From: Nephrocerus scutellatus
Lineage: Eukaryota > Arthropoda > Insecta > Diptera > Pipunculidae
Length of the DNA: 64,000 bases
Assembly: GCA_947095585.1 (NCBI GenBank)
Contig: OX352761.1
Location: forward strand, 59,326,832 to 59,390,831
Direction: 5' to 3'
Part shown: piece after piece, positions 1 through 10,101 of the stretch
Position numbering within the stretch: the stretch's first letter is position 1
Layout of the letters: every line of letters begins with the position of its first letter
Program-made: the position numbers and the translations under genes
The notes under the pieces: generated by a model
Databases searched by the model: none
Seen by the model: only the letters and a program-made list of their open reading frames with translations
What the model was told of the DNA's origin: nothing

Positions 1-720
1 CTGCTTGTTCGGCATCGAGTGTATCTTCCAGATGTTCCTTAATACGTTCAAGTACTACTTTTGCTATTACTTTTGCAACTGCAGGGAGAACGCAAATGCC
101 TCTCCAGTTTTCGCACTCCATAAGACTACCTTTTTTAGGGAGCTTGACAATCATTCCCTTCTTCCACTCTTCGGGGAAACTTTCTACCTCCCAAGCTCTC
201 TCTACAAGAGGATATAAAAGCTCTGCTGATGTCGTTGGAGCTGCACGCAGAAGCTCTGCGGGTATACCATCTAGTCCTATCGACTTGTTGTTCTTTAGTG
301 CGTTAATCGCGGTAGCGATCTCGTCTTTACTGGGAGTTGAGGTGCGAATTCGGGAGATTGTTACTTCCGGCATTTCCGTTTGATTTAGGTGCATATCGTT
401 AGCAAATACTGCTTCTGAGGCCAGGTTGTTAATATAGTTACGCTTGTCACGTCTTACATTACGCTGCACTTCTCTCATTTTTCTTCGATACATGGACTCT
501 AGCTCGCTCCTCGCTGCTGCTGGGATATCTACAATACGAGCTTTAAGTAGTTTACGTTCTTCAATCCGCCTCCAGGTATCTTAGGTAAGCCACGTGCTGT
601 GCCTTGCCTGGCTTCTACCAACAATACTTTCCGCTCCAGATGTGAAAACATTTTTCACAGCCTTCCAATGTTCCTGGATGGTTGTCGGCAGTGAGCTGCT
701 GATTGCTTCCACTCCTTGCG
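1..720 (-). pseudogene. RTE-like non-LTR reverse transcriptase, N-terminal part, cut by window edge
   Basis: Read on the minus strand, this continues the ORF2 protein of the neighbouring endonuclease. It encodes the linker before the polymerase and the first RT blocks, including NNKSIGLDGIPAELLRAA, WKKGMIVKLPKKG and ENWRGICVLP, which are typical of RTE/BovB-like elements. The polymerase palm lies beyond base 1. The frame is broken twice: a frameshift with a stop at about 720 separates it from the endonuclease, and a stop interrupts the segment near 580 (TWLT-stop-DTWRR). This is therefore an inactive copy. The lineage is inferred from these phrases only. Confidence 0.8.
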
Positions 721-1626
721 TTAATGATCCCTTAATTGTTGGCGTACTGAGGGGATCTTTAGCCGGTCGATGTTATACCTAGGCATTCGGATGATATTGC
801 GGATTCTATGAACTGATGCAGTACGTAACTGGACAGTAGCTACCATAAGGTGATGATCACGTACCATGTCGGCTCCTCGTCTGTTTCGGACGTCTAACAG
901 ACAGCTCCTAAAACGTCTGCTGATCGCCACATGGTCGATTTGGTTGGATGATGATTGCCTGTCATTTGACACCCAGCTGACCTTGTGGCAAGTCTTATGC
1001 TCAAACATGGTGCCTCCTATAACAAGGTTGTTGGTGTTGCAGAAATCAACAAATCTTTCACCATTGTCATTTCGTTCGCCGAGGCCGTGCTTCCCAATCA
1101 CATGCTTGAGTCCTTCATTGTCGTTGCCAACCTTGGCATTCAAATCCCCCATCACGATGACGATATCTCCGTTCGGCGTTGCGTTGAATACAGCGTTTAG
1201 TTGATTGTAGAAGTTGTCCTTTTCATCCTCAGTCGAGGGATTCGTTGGGGCGTAGCACTGTATGATCGTGACGCGCCGTACTCTAGTCCGAAATCTGGCC
1301 GATATGATCCTATCACTATGCGGGTGCCAGGAAATTAGGCCTCTACGTGCTGTTGGCGTTAGCAACAGACCCACTCCAGATTCACGGGTACTGCCGGAGG
1401 GTTTGCCAGAGTAGAGTAGCGCAGTGTTACACGTTGGGGATTGGTACTCTCCCGCGTCGAACCATCTTACTTCACTCACTCCCAGTATGTCCAAATTATA
1501 TCGAAGAAACTCACGTTCCAGTTGAAGAAATCTGGCATTATGAGGTCCTTCACTCCCAGAGTCAAGGAGCGTCCTCACATTCCAGAAACCAATCTTAGTC
1601 CGGGTACAATAGCCAAAAGTCGTCAT
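721..1626 (-). pseudogene. APE-type endonuclease domain of RTE-like LINE ORF2
   Basis: This 301-residue open stretch is an endonuclease/exonuclease/phosphatase domain that in LINEs nicks target DNA to prime reverse transcription. Visible motifs are FWNVRTL near residue 14, SEVRW near 51, GDLNAKVG at 160-167, QIDHV at 229-233 and DHH at 257-259, in the usual order. The first Met is 10 residues before the conserved core, so it is a plausible true start. The domain appears complete, but translation stops at 721 through a frameshift, so the fused RT is not made. Bases 1627-1760, upstream, are probably the element's 5' leader. Confidence 0.88.
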
Positions 1627-1888
1627 TATTCGATCATTACTTATCCGAGGCGTTGTGTCAGTTTCAGTAGCGGGTATTTTTCGGTACCGCAGGGTGCTAG
1701 CCCACGTTACCTAGACTAGAAACGCTAGACCGTTCGCACTTGCAGTTTTAGCCTACATGTATAAGATGCCCGGGGACCACCACGAGGAGGTAGAGCAAGC
1801 ACTACATCACGAACTTGATTGTTACGCTACTGGCCCAAACCAAGTTTTGAGCAGTCAGTAGTTTCCCGATCAATCGCAATGCAATGCA
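1627..1888. other. No gene seen; probable LINE leader plus unassigned DNA
   Basis: This stretch lies between the start codon of the RTE-like LINE and the left gypsy LTR remnant. It contains a short GC-rich run (cccggggaccaccacgagg) that may belong to the LINE 5' untranslated region. No coding signal or RNA gene is visible. Confidence 0.4.
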
Positions 1889-2491
1889 ATGACCGCTATT
1901 GCTATGCAAAAGTCTCCGGTTCTCCTGGTTGTTGTTGTTCACTATATTTCTACTGTTTCGCCATGTTGTTGTTATTGTAATCGCTGTTTGCGATTTTAGC
2001 TGTTCGATTGCGTGCACTAAATTCTTTGCTGTTATTTGTAATCTTCTTGTACGTCGGCAACGAAACATCTCGTATTGTTGTTGTTATGGTTGCATTAGTT
2101 TACATGATGTTGACGAGCCCTCTTCTTCGTTTGTTGAACTGGTCAGCTGGTTCGTTGACCAAGTTAGTCCTCTTGTGTTTTTAATGTACTGCATATTTCC
2201 TCTTTCCCCCTTTCACTAGTCGATGATTATGCCTTTATGCGGTCTTGGTTGATCTCTTGTCACTCCTATTTCCACACTCTTCTCGCAGTGCATTTTGCTT
2301 GTTTTCATTTCGCCGCAATGGGAGTGGCTACGCGGTGTGGAGAGTTTTTGCCATTTAATGTTGCTGCTTGGCACATCATCAGTGATCGTCTTGCATAATC
2401 GCCTTTTCTTTTGCGAGATCAGTTTGAGATTCTTATCAAGAACCATTCTCCAGTTGATGATTACAGCGACCACTTTGACCTGTTTAGTGTA
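1889..2491 (-). repeat. Truncated 3' LTR of the Osvaldo/Ulysses-like element
   Basis: This block matches 7098-7661 closely, for example from ATGACCGCTATTG through the shared run ending TGTTTAGTGTA. It corresponds to the U3-side part of the long LTR. The left copy has an extra segment of about 65 bp near 2335-2400 that the right copy lacks, and the right copy has its own small insertions. At 2491 the LTR abuts integrase coding sequence directly, so a deletion removed the end of pol and the start of this LTR. The R/U5 side is missing below 1889. Confidence 0.75.
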
Positions 2492-3384
2492 GATGTCGTA
2501 CTCCCATACTCTGTAGGAACTGTCGGAATACCTTGCTTGTGAATTGCGACCCATTATCAGTGATGAGAGGTTTTGGTACACCGTAACGTGCAAGAATACG
2601 CTCTCGAAAGGCCTTCTGGCCTCCGTCCGTGGTCGCTCGTCTCATCGGGATTAACTCGACCCATTTCGAGAAGCTTCGAAGAACACCAAGAGCATGGTGT
2701 TTCCGTGCTTTGATCTTGGCAGCGGTCCTACGAAGTCAGCGCATACTATTGCCCATGGTTCCTTTGCTATCTGTGTGAGCATCTTTCCTGCAGCCTGCTG
2801 TTGGTTTGGTATGTATCGCTGGCAACTCGCGCAGTGTTTCACGTACCTATTTATATCACGAAACATCCCTGGCCAGTAATATCGTCCGCATATTCGCGCC
2901 GTGGTCTTTCGGATCCCTAGATGTCCTGCTGATGGGTTGTCGTGGTTCTCCCTGAGAACTTGATCACGAAGCGTGCTGGGAACGCAAAGCTTCCAGTGTG
3001 CTGCGTCTTCGTCTCCGGCTCGTTGTGCTATATGGCGAAACAGTTGTCCTGATTCGATCACATAGTCGGGATACTTCTTTGGCTCCTCCATGACTTGATT
3101 TATTCTCTTCTCCAGCCACCTACACTTGGGCACTGGTTTTTTGTCTTCCGAATAAGCCATCAGCAAATCGTGTGGTTGTCGGCATAACGCATCTGCTACG
3201 ACGTTCAATTTTCCACGTCTGTATTGGACGTCGAATGTGTACTGCTGGAGCTCGAGTTCCCATCGTGCGATTCTTCCAGAGGGGCTCGAGATGGAATTTA
3301 ACCATTTCATTTCATTTCTTCCTAATTCCCCAAATTATTGCCAGGCACTCCTTTTCGGTGGGGAGTAGTTCTTTTCAGCTTTGT
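2492..3384 (-). pseudogene. gypsy RNase H C-terminus and integrase, truncated
   Basis: Minus-strand continuation of pol. The segment from 3310 starts in the RNase H tail (GKLNVVADALCRQP) and runs into an integrase zinc-binding domain with two His in NHDNPSAGHLG and the pair CASC. It then enters the catalytic core at VCADFVGPL. A frameshift near 2667 stops this frame at 2651. In the next frame the core continues with FSKWVELIP and ITDNGSQFTS, giving the second catalytic Asp. Coding ends at about 2492 against LTR sequence, so the catalytic Glu and C-terminus are absent. Another frame break separates it from the RNase H N-terminus near 3385. Confidence 0.85.
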
Positions 3385-4298
3385 TTAGGTGTCGCTGGCG
3401 TAAGCTATCACTCTCTCACAACCGTCGAGCTCCTGTGTTAGCACTGCTCCTAGGCCATGGTCACTGGCGTCTGTTTGGAGTGAGAAATTTTGTAAGAAGT
3501 CGGGGCACGTGAGAATTGGGGCTTCTGTCAGCTCGGCCTTTAGTTGTTCGAACGCTACTTGATGCACTTCGGTCCATCTCCAGTGCTTGCCCTTTTTAAT
3601 CAGGGCCGTCAGTGGTCGTGTGGTCTCCGAGAAATCGTCTACGAAAAGGCGGTACCATGATGCGATACCCAAGTATCTCCGTAGCTCTCGTACGTTCCGT
3701 GGTGGCTGTAATTCCTTGACGGCGGCGACTTTCTCCGGGTCGGTGTGGATGCCTTTGCTGCTGACTACATGTCCTAAGTACCTTAGCTCCGTCTTACAGA
3801 ATTCGCACTTTTCTGGGTTTATTTTCAAGTTGGCCGCCTGTAGTCGTCTGAAAACTTTGCGCAGATTCTCTAGGTGTTTCTCGAATGTTTTCCCGCTGAT
3901 GATGATATCGTCGAGGTATGCGAATGCGTGCGGTTCCATCTCCGGACCGATAACCCGATCGAGTGCTCGTTGGAATGTAGCCGGCGCAGAGTGCAACCCA
4001 AAAGGCATCACACGCCATTGAAATAGGCCGCGCCGTGAAAGCGGTGTACTTCCTGCTGTGCTCGTGGCAGTGGATATGCGTCAGGTATAGATCGCGGGTT
4101 AAGCTCGCGGTAGTCCACGCAGAGTATCCATTTTCCTGTTTTCTTCCTAACGAGGACTATTGGTGCACTGTGCGGGCTGTGCGAGAGTTCAATGCAACCT
4201 TTTGCTAATAGTTCGTCTATTTCTGTGTTTATTATCTCTTGCATTGCGGGGTTCCGAGGAAAGTATCGTTGTTTGATTGGTCGCTCATCGTGCATCAC
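3385..4298 (-). pseudogene. gypsy reverse transcriptase/RNase H, motif A deleted
   Basis: The N-terminal fingers (PIVLVRKKTGKW, VDYRELN) end at AAYFNGV followed by a stop near 4010. The next frame resumes exactly at QWRVMPFGLHSAPATFQ and carries YLDDIIISG with the catalytic Asp pair, the thumb, and RNase H through FSLQTDASDHGLGAVL. The stretch that normally links these two parts, holding RT motif A with the first catalytic Asp, is missing. The deletion is roughly 40 codons judged by family spacing, so the polymerase cannot be functional. Flanking blocks remain clearly gypsy-type. Confidence 0.88.
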
Positions 4299-4985
4299 GA
4301 TCTTGTGCTCCGTGATGTTTTAAACTGCTGGTAGTTCGTCAAATCGATTGAACTCATCTTGGAGAAAAGCTGAGAGCCTTTCCTGCTCCGTTGGTGTCCC
4401 TGTCTGAACCGTAAGGCCTCGTAGAATTCCGCACTGTTGTTCCACTTTCTCCTGGAGCTGAAGTGTTTGACCACCACAGCTTAATTTGGCTTTTATTTTT
4501 GTCAAGAAGTCAAGTCCTAGGACGATATCATCCACAGCTTCCGGGAGAATTAAAAATTCGAGCTTAGTGTGTTCGGTTCCCATTTGTACATCCAATTTTA
4601 TCGCCTCTTGGATCAGTCGGGACGTGCCTTAAGCCATCCTAACCCTTGTGTTGACAGATATACTATTTGACACACTCCTCCTGCCCTCTGCGTACTGCTT
4701 GCTTACGAAACTTTTGGTAGCACCAGTATCGATCGTGGCCCTGACGATTTCTTTTCCTAGAGTGATGGTGGCGTAGACTCGAGTTGTGTCAAAATGTAGA
4801 AAATTTAATGGGTTCGAGGTGCATTCCTCTGGGGCTCCGCCGCACCTCTGCTTCGACGGTCCCCTCGGTCGTTTCCCGCTTGTTTTCGACAACATTCTGT
4901 CGTTCTTGTATTCCGGCGGCCGCAGTCCCAGCAAAACAAAATTTGTGGATTTCGACAATCGCGTCTCATGTGTCCGACCTACCAC
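4299..4985 (-). pseudogene. gypsy aspartic protease and linker to RT
   Basis: Retroviral-type aspartic protease, which would cleave the Gag-Pol polyprotein. The active-site phrase is ATIDTGATKSFVSK, followed after a stop at 4629 by EFLILPEAVDDIVLGLDFL, the family's flap and C-terminal ILG-like segment. The reading frame therefore breaks between the two halves of the enzyme. A further frame change near 4320 leads into RT. The N-terminal part (4985-4850) is the shifted reading of the Gag zinc-knuckle region. Confidence 0.75.
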
Positions 4986-5937
4986 ACCGCATGCAGGCTG
5001 TATTTACGTTTATAAGGCCGTCGCCGTCGCGTGCAACCATGCGATTCCTTTCCATCTGTTTTTGTCGGGTGTTTGGTCTATTTGGCTCCACAGTTCCAGC
5101 TATTCCCTCAAAATCTTCTGCTAGTTCGATAAGATCGTTTAAGTTCTCGAAGTCCTTCCGTTTAATATAATATTGGTACTCCTCGCGGCAATTTCTGAAG
5201 ATTCTTTCCACCTGTTGTACCGTTGAATATCCTGCGTGTCTCATTAGATTTTGCATTGCTATTACGAAGTCCTTGAAATTTTCGTGTCCTGCCTGACGTC
5301 GTTGGCGAATTTCGTCGTCCAAATGTTCCCAATACCTTGTGGGCAAAAAGAACTTCAGAAAGTCTTCCTTGAACAGCCTCCAATTCTGCCATCTCTGGTT
5401 GTTGCTTCGGAACCACAGCAGTCCCCGGTCACGGAGCAATTCTGGCATGGTCCTTGGCAGCAAATCTTTGTCTATAGAATAGGCGTCGGCCAGTTCCTCA
5501 AGTCTTTCGATGAACGACAGCGGGTCTTTCCCTCCATCATACCGAACCGACCACTTTCTAACCTGCTCCATCACCATCACATATGATGTGCCAGGTGTTG
5601 TCAGTGTTCCTCGGATCTGTGTTGATTCTACGTACGCCGGAGTGTTGCTTATGACTGGAACTGTTAACCCGTTCCCTGATGTCTTCAGTTTCTCGCCGTC
5701 TGTCGTGTCGTACAGATTAAGTAGTGCCGGTGGTGTGGGTGATGCGCTACGTTTGTGTTTCGTTTCCAATTCTACGAGGCGGAGTTCGTCATCAGAAGTT
5801 ACGTCTCGCCCCGTGATAAAAGTTGAAAACCGCTTCCTCAGTTCGTCCACTCCACCGTTTGTGTCCAGCCTAAACTCCGCCAAGTACTTCTGTAGCTCCT
5901 CTTTCGTGAGGTTGTATACCCAACCTGTCCTCATCAT
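4966..5937 (-). pseudogene. gypsy gag (Osvaldo/Ulysses-like), frameshifted in zinc knuckle
   Basis: This is a 323-residue structural protein. It opens with a SAP-like helical segment (LTKEELQKYLAEFRLDT, residues 10-26). The capsid region starts at VRKWSVRYDGGKDPLSF and runs through LPTRYWEHLDDEIRQRRQ and VERIFRNCREEYQYYIKR. It ends just after CMRCGR because of a one-base frameshift. The other frame completes a CX2CX4HX4C knuckle (GHMRRDC) and then a second Cys-rich motif beginning CWDCGRR. The start codon lies 43 bp inside the primer site, as expected for gag. The frameshift sits in the knuckle itself, so the nucleic-acid-binding tail is lost. Confidence 0.85.
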
Positions 5938-5979
5938 TGTGCCTTGTTCGTTCTATTTGCTTGCTACTTGTTTTCCAGA

Positions 5980-5997
5980 GTCCCTGCTCGGGCGCCA
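5980..5997 (-). promoter_or_regulatory. Primer binding site, tRNA-Lys type
   Basis: On the minus strand the sequence is TGGCGCCCGAGCAGGGAC, two bases inside the LTR end (CGTTACA). It closely resembles the lysine-tRNA primer site used by lentiviruses and, as I recall, by Osvaldo-type elements. It would prime minus-strand DNA synthesis and fixes the LTR boundary at base 6000. Confidence 0.8.
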
Positions 5998-5999
5998 AT

Positions 6000-7802
6000 T
6001 GTAACGAAGTGTTTTCCCTGCCGGGGTATCCTCAGCGTGACCAGGGTTCTTTGTTCAAAAGGGTCGTTACAATAAAAGATTTTTATTTAATTTAGGAACT
6101 CAGGATTTGGTGTTTATTGTTTCCTTAAAGAAGTTATAATAAATTTATGGTTATTTCAGTGACTTAGTTCTAATTCTTAAGTTATGATTCTTTAAAATCA
6201 GTTATAATATTAACCCATTATAACTGATTTTAAAGAATCATAAGGTTATTTCAATGGCTTAATTCTTATTTTCAAGTTGTGATTCTGTTGGATGTGCTGT
6301 CTTCGTAGCGTGATGGGTAGTGACAAGGGTACTCCGCCTGTTCACTGTAGCAGAGCACTGTAGCAGAGCGTCTTAGTCCAGTCTTCTGAGCAGTGACAAA
6401 GGTACTCCGTTTGTGCACTGTAACAGAGTGTCGATGTCCAGTCTTCTGAGCAGTGACAAAGGTACTCCGTTTGTGCACTGTGACAGAATAGTCCCAGTCC
6501 AGTCTTTTGAGCAGTGACAAAGATATTTCGTTTGTGCACTGTAACAGAGTGTCTATGTCCAGTTTTCCTGAGCAGTGACAAAGGTACTCCGCTTGTGCAC
6601 TGTAACAGAGTGTCTATGTCCAGTTTTCCTGAGCAGTGACAAAGGTACTCCGCTTGTGCACTGTGACAGAATAGTCCCAGTCCAGTCTTCTAAACAGTGA
6701 CAAAGATACTTCGCTTGTGTACTGTAACAGAGTCTCTATGTATAGTTTTCCTGAGCAGTGACAAAGGTACTCCGCTTGTGCACTGTAACAGAGTGTCGAT
6801 GTCCAGTTTTCCTGAGCAGTGACAAAGGTACTCCGCTTGTGCACTGTGACAGAGTATTCCCAGTCCAATCTTCAGAGCAGTGACAAAGATACTTCGCTTG
6901 TAACAGAAAGTCTAAGTCTAGTTCTGTGCAATGGCAATAGCTTGTCGATGTGCTGCTGAACTGGTCAAAAGTCAAGAAGAAAGAGACCATTTGCAGAATT
7001 TCTGCCTCCTTTTATAGTGGCCGAATCGGGTTAAAACTGCTAAAATCGTGGGAAATCGTGGCTTGCTATGTTCCCACGGTTGGTCCATGGTCCCGTTATG
7101 ACCGCTATTGGTATGCAAAAATCTTGGTATGGCCGGTTCTCCTGGTTGTTGTTGTTCACTATATTTCTAATGTTTCGCCATGTTGTTGTTGTTGTAATCG
7201 CTGTTTGCGATTTCAGCTGTTCGATTGCGTGCACAAAATTCTTTGCTGTTATTTGTAATCTTCTTGTACGTCGGCAGCGAAACATATCGTGTTGTTGTTG
7301 TTGTTATGGTTGCATTAGTTTACATGATGTTGACGAGCCCTCTTCTTTTGTTGCGAACGGTGCGTAGTTCGTTGAACTGGTCAGCTGGTTCGTTGACCAA
7401 GTTAGTCCTCTTGTGTTTTTAATGTAGTGCATATTTCCTCTCTCCCCCTTTCACTAGTCGATGATTATGCTTTATGCGGTGTTGGTTGATCTCTTGTCAC
7501 TCCTATTTCCACACTCTTCTCGCAGTGCATTTTGCTTGTTTTCATTTCGCCGCAATGGGAGTGGCTACGCGCCTTTTCTTTTGCGAGATCAGTTTGAGAT
7601 TCTTATCAAGAACCATTCTCCAGTTGATGATTACAGCGACCACTTTGAACTGTTTAGTGTATTTTGCTGGAATTGAGGTGCCGTCGGCATTTCACTCTTT
7701 TGGTTGTGGGATGCTGTCGATAAAAGCGATTTGTATGAAGGAATATAGACATTTTGGTGTGACAAATAAGGAATTCTTTCTTTATTTTCACGTAGGATTA
7801 CA
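6000..7802 (-). repeat. 5' LTR, about 1.8 kb, with internal tandem repeats
   Basis: The inner end is fixed by the primer site: TGTAACG on the plus strand at 6000. The outer end is less certain. I propose 7802 because GGATTACA there gives the TGTAA/TTACA inverted termini expected of an LTR. The part 7098-7661 is shared with the truncated left LTR, and the part 6316-6930 is a tandem array. An LTR this long is unusual but known in the Ulysses group. Confidence 0.6.
6316..6930. repeat. 60-bp tandem array inside the gypsy LTR, about 10 units
   Basis: Units of 59-63 bp share the core GAGCAGTGACAAAGGTACTC and the link TGCACTGTAACAGAGTGTC. Cores occur near 6320, 6390, 6450, 6510, 6570, 6632, 6695, 6755, 6817 and 6880. 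Because the period is a multiple of three, both strands show repetitive open frames with Cys/His repeats; I read these as by-products. The array lies between the primer site and U3, so it may act in transcription or be passive expansion. Confidence 0.9.
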
Positions 7803-8499
7803 AAAAAAAATGAAAAATTCAAAATAAAAATGCATAAAAATGTAAATTTAATGTGTGGGGCAGTTTTCCCAGAAAATTGTTCCTCACAGTATATTTAGGA
7901 ATATTATTTTTAGCTGGTTTTTGTTGCTCTGTTTCTGTTTCACTTATCACAATTCACTTATCACAATTTCTCGTGTCGTGATTCTCTGAGCATTTGGCAA
8001 ATGTTTCATTTCCAAGGCAATTTCAGCTAATATTTCCATATTTTTGGCATTTAAAACATCTAGTGATATTAAAATGTTCCTTTACATAGTGAGAGTTAAA
8101 GTCCAGGGTGACATACCTATTGAGAAATTTTCCATTTTTTTTTCAGATCATATCATACTATAATGACTTTGTTCTGTGTTCGCTGATGAGTGCCGCGTGT
8201 AGGTAGCGCTGCTTGAATTTACGATTGGGGTTGTTTTGTTGTTGCGTTGCAGCAGAGAGCAGAGAGCAGTTAGTATAGAGAATTTGTGTTTTGTACAATA
8301 TTACGAGTATATGAAGAACTGGTTACGCACTCAACTGCTTGACAGCTTAACTCAAATCAAAAGAAATAATTTTAGTAGTACTTCGTAGTTCGTACGTCGT
8401 TGTGTGCATGTCGCACTAACCGTGTGCTGTGGCTGCTATGTTTTCAGCACCAAATGGGGAATTCACCACAAAATCGAACCTCCGATCTGAGAATTTACA
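7803..8499. other. No gene seen
   Basis: AT-rich DNA between the gypsy LTR and the next repeat. There is a direct repeat CACTTATCACAATT at about 7943-7970 and a purine-rich GCAGAGAGCAGAGAGCAG run near 8253. No coding similarity or RNA gene was recognised on either strand. Confidence 0.5.
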
Positions 8500-9214
8500 A
8501 GTAAAATTTCAATTTTTAAATTCGCTTGCCCGTGGCACGGCTGTCTGTCGGTCGGTCGGTCTGTTTGTCGTGGAATCTTGCGATTACTTTTTAACCCACT
8601 TTTCAAATTCCAATCTTATTGAAATTTTGCAGACATGTGTATTTCCGGAGACAAAACATTCTATTAAAATTTCGGGCCCCTCGGGCCTGAGGTGCGCATA
8701 TAAATTTTTTAAAAATTAACCCGATTTTTTTTAAGTTTTACAACACTTTGTAAAAATTTTGGTTACCCCGGGCCCCAAAACTTTTTTTAAAAAAATTAAC
8801 CCGATTTTCTACAAATTATATACGCGTGTATCTCCGATAGACAACATTTTTTGTAAATTTTTTTTCGACTTTCTTCAAATTTCAAACATATGTTTATCCC
8901 GATGGACAAAAGTTTTTGTAAAATTTTTGGACCGAATGGGCCCTGAGACCCGGGGCCGGGAACATACATTTTTTTTTTTAAATTTGCCCGATTTACTTTA
9001 TATTTTAAACATATGTGTATCTCCGATAGACAGAACTTTTTGTAAAATTTTTGAGTTTTTGATTTGAATTTTTTCCCATACAAATATTTTTTATACACAT
9101 GTGCTCTAATATTCATTTTTTTTCCAAATTAACCCGGTTCAAACTTTGCACACATATGTATCCCCTATTAGAGAATTTACATGAATTTTTTGTGGGTTTT
9201 TGTTTTGTTTTACG
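8500..9214. repeat. Interspersed repeat with degenerate ACATGTGTAT subunits (copy 1)
   Basis: It begins with GCTTGCCCGTGGCACGG and a short CGGT tract, followed by TCTTGCGAT, TTTTAACCCACTT, TATTGAAATTTTGCA and CATGTGTATTTCCGGAGACA. The latter motif then recurs at about 100-130-bp spacing (near 8640, 8825, 8890, 9010, 9150) as variants of ACACATGTGTAT followed by a (T/C)CCGATAGACAA-like box, a TTTTTGTAAA box and AAATTAACCCGAT. The same ordered set is found at 40500-40880. The sequence is non-coding. Confidence 0.8.
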
Positions 9215-9813
9215 GTAATATGTTCCTCTGTGGCTAGGAAATAGTTTGTGCATATCAATTCTTCCTTTAGCTCTTGGTCCTTATATTCGCGCAATATTCC
9301 TTTAAGGACAAGCTGGGGTTTTGTGGTATAGATTTTGTAAGAATGATCATTAAAAAAAAGTTTTCACCTCTGTTTCTAATTTTTTACTTTCTACATTACT
9401 TGCGGTACTTAATACTACACCCCCTTTATTAATTTGCTTGACTGCAGTAATTCCAGTCGATATTTTAGTTAGGATAATTTTATTTTTTATAGCAGATTCT
9501 GTTCCTATTCTGGTTTACTTGTCTACCTTCGGTAGAATAACCACACATATTGCACTTTTTGGTTGTCGTTTCGGTGTATCAATTTTATTTTCACAGTTGT
9601 CTTTTAACATATCCGCATACGATTTTTTTCTATACTTTTATTTATTGGTACTGTTTTCACTACATTTAAAATTTCATCTAATTTTTGGGAGATGGCAACT
9701 CTGGTTTCAAGACATTGGTCGCAAATGAATAATACATTCTTCTTTGTCTCAACCATGTTTTTATTATAAGCAGACACACCAACACCACCATTACATGTTA
9801 TTGTGCTCTTCAC
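9215..9813 (-). pseudogene. LINE ORF1 (gag-like) remnant
   Basis: On the minus strand an open frame from 9813 reads through ETKKNVLFICDQCLETR, a Cys-pair-containing segment resembling the PHD-like N-terminus of some LINE ORF1 proteins. It is followed, after a frame change near 9604 and an in-frame stop near 9530, by KTFFNDHSYKIYTTKPQ and LVLKGILREYKDQELKEEL. The last phrase is characteristic of the gag-like RNA-binding domain of jockey-type ORF1. No zinc knuckles follow because the sequence runs into the ACATGTGTAT repeat. It is a dead fragment. Its orientation is opposite to the RT fragment at 9945, so they are not simply one element. Confidence 0.6.
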
Positions 9814-9944
9814 ACTTATTTGCTGCAGCTATCACAATCAAATGTCGACATGCTTATGAGCAAAAGAGGTAACAGGCCGTATCAGGTTTATTTTCGGTGT
9901 TTTAGATTTGAGGAGCCAGATATAGTTGTAGCATGAAAAAAAAA

Positions 9945-10101
9945 ATAAAAGATTTCCTAAGTGTAGGTCACCAACTGCCAGCGGCAGAACATATACTAAG
10001 CCCATAAGTTTACTAAGTAGCTTAAGTAAGGTAATTGAACTGCAGTCCAAAAACATTCTTCCGTTAGAACAATTCGGGTTCAGACGAAATCACTATACAA
10101 C
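9945..10101 (+). pseudogene. jockey-like reverse transcriptase, fragment A (interrupted)
   Basis: The plus strand reads KPISLLSSLSKVIE and ILPLEQFGFRRNHYTT, which are RT blocks 1 and 2 of jockey-like LINEs. The frame stops abruptly at 10101, where the CsRn1-like LTR begins. The same protein resumes at 15925, so the gypsy element inserted here. The last four bases, CAAC, are repeated after the right LTR. Confidence 0.8.

Larger units (their letters stand above)
1889..7802 (-). mobile_element. Osvaldo/Ulysses-like Ty3/gypsy retrotransposon, decayed
   Basis: Minus-strand element in the order LTR (6000-7802), primer site, gag, protease, RT, RNase H, integrase, truncated LTR (1889-2491). The long LTR with internal tandem repeats, a tRNA-Lys-type primer site and a gag starting with a SAP-like helical segment together recall the Osvaldo/Ulysses lineage; that assignment is from memory of these families. 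The copy is dead: gag is frameshifted in its zinc knuckle, RT lacks motif A, integrase is frameshifted and lacks its C-terminal half, and the downstream LTR is truncated at both ends. No target duplication can be defined. Confidence 0.8.

Noticed and set aside
3587..6004. Several long plus-strand frames across the first gypsy element
   Set aside because: All are antisense to gag, protease or RT blocks with recognisable motifs on the minus strand.
6000..6072. A 73-bp stretch with inverted ends TGTAACG/CGTTACA that could be read as a complete tiny LTR
   Set aside because: The sequence shared with the left LTR lies much further out (7098-7661), so the LTR must be long. The internal CGTTACA is probably coincidental or an old nested end.
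6316..6930. Possible CRISPR-like array
   Set aside because: Units are contiguous 60-bp tandem repeats without unique spacers, in a eukaryotic retrotransposon LTR.
6272..6990. Repetitive minus-strand frames with Cys/His/Trp repeats (CHCSEDW type) that look like a repeat protein
   Set aside because: They follow from the 60-bp tandem array inside the LTR, whose period is a multiple of three. Start and stop positions differ from frame to frame and no conserved domain appears.
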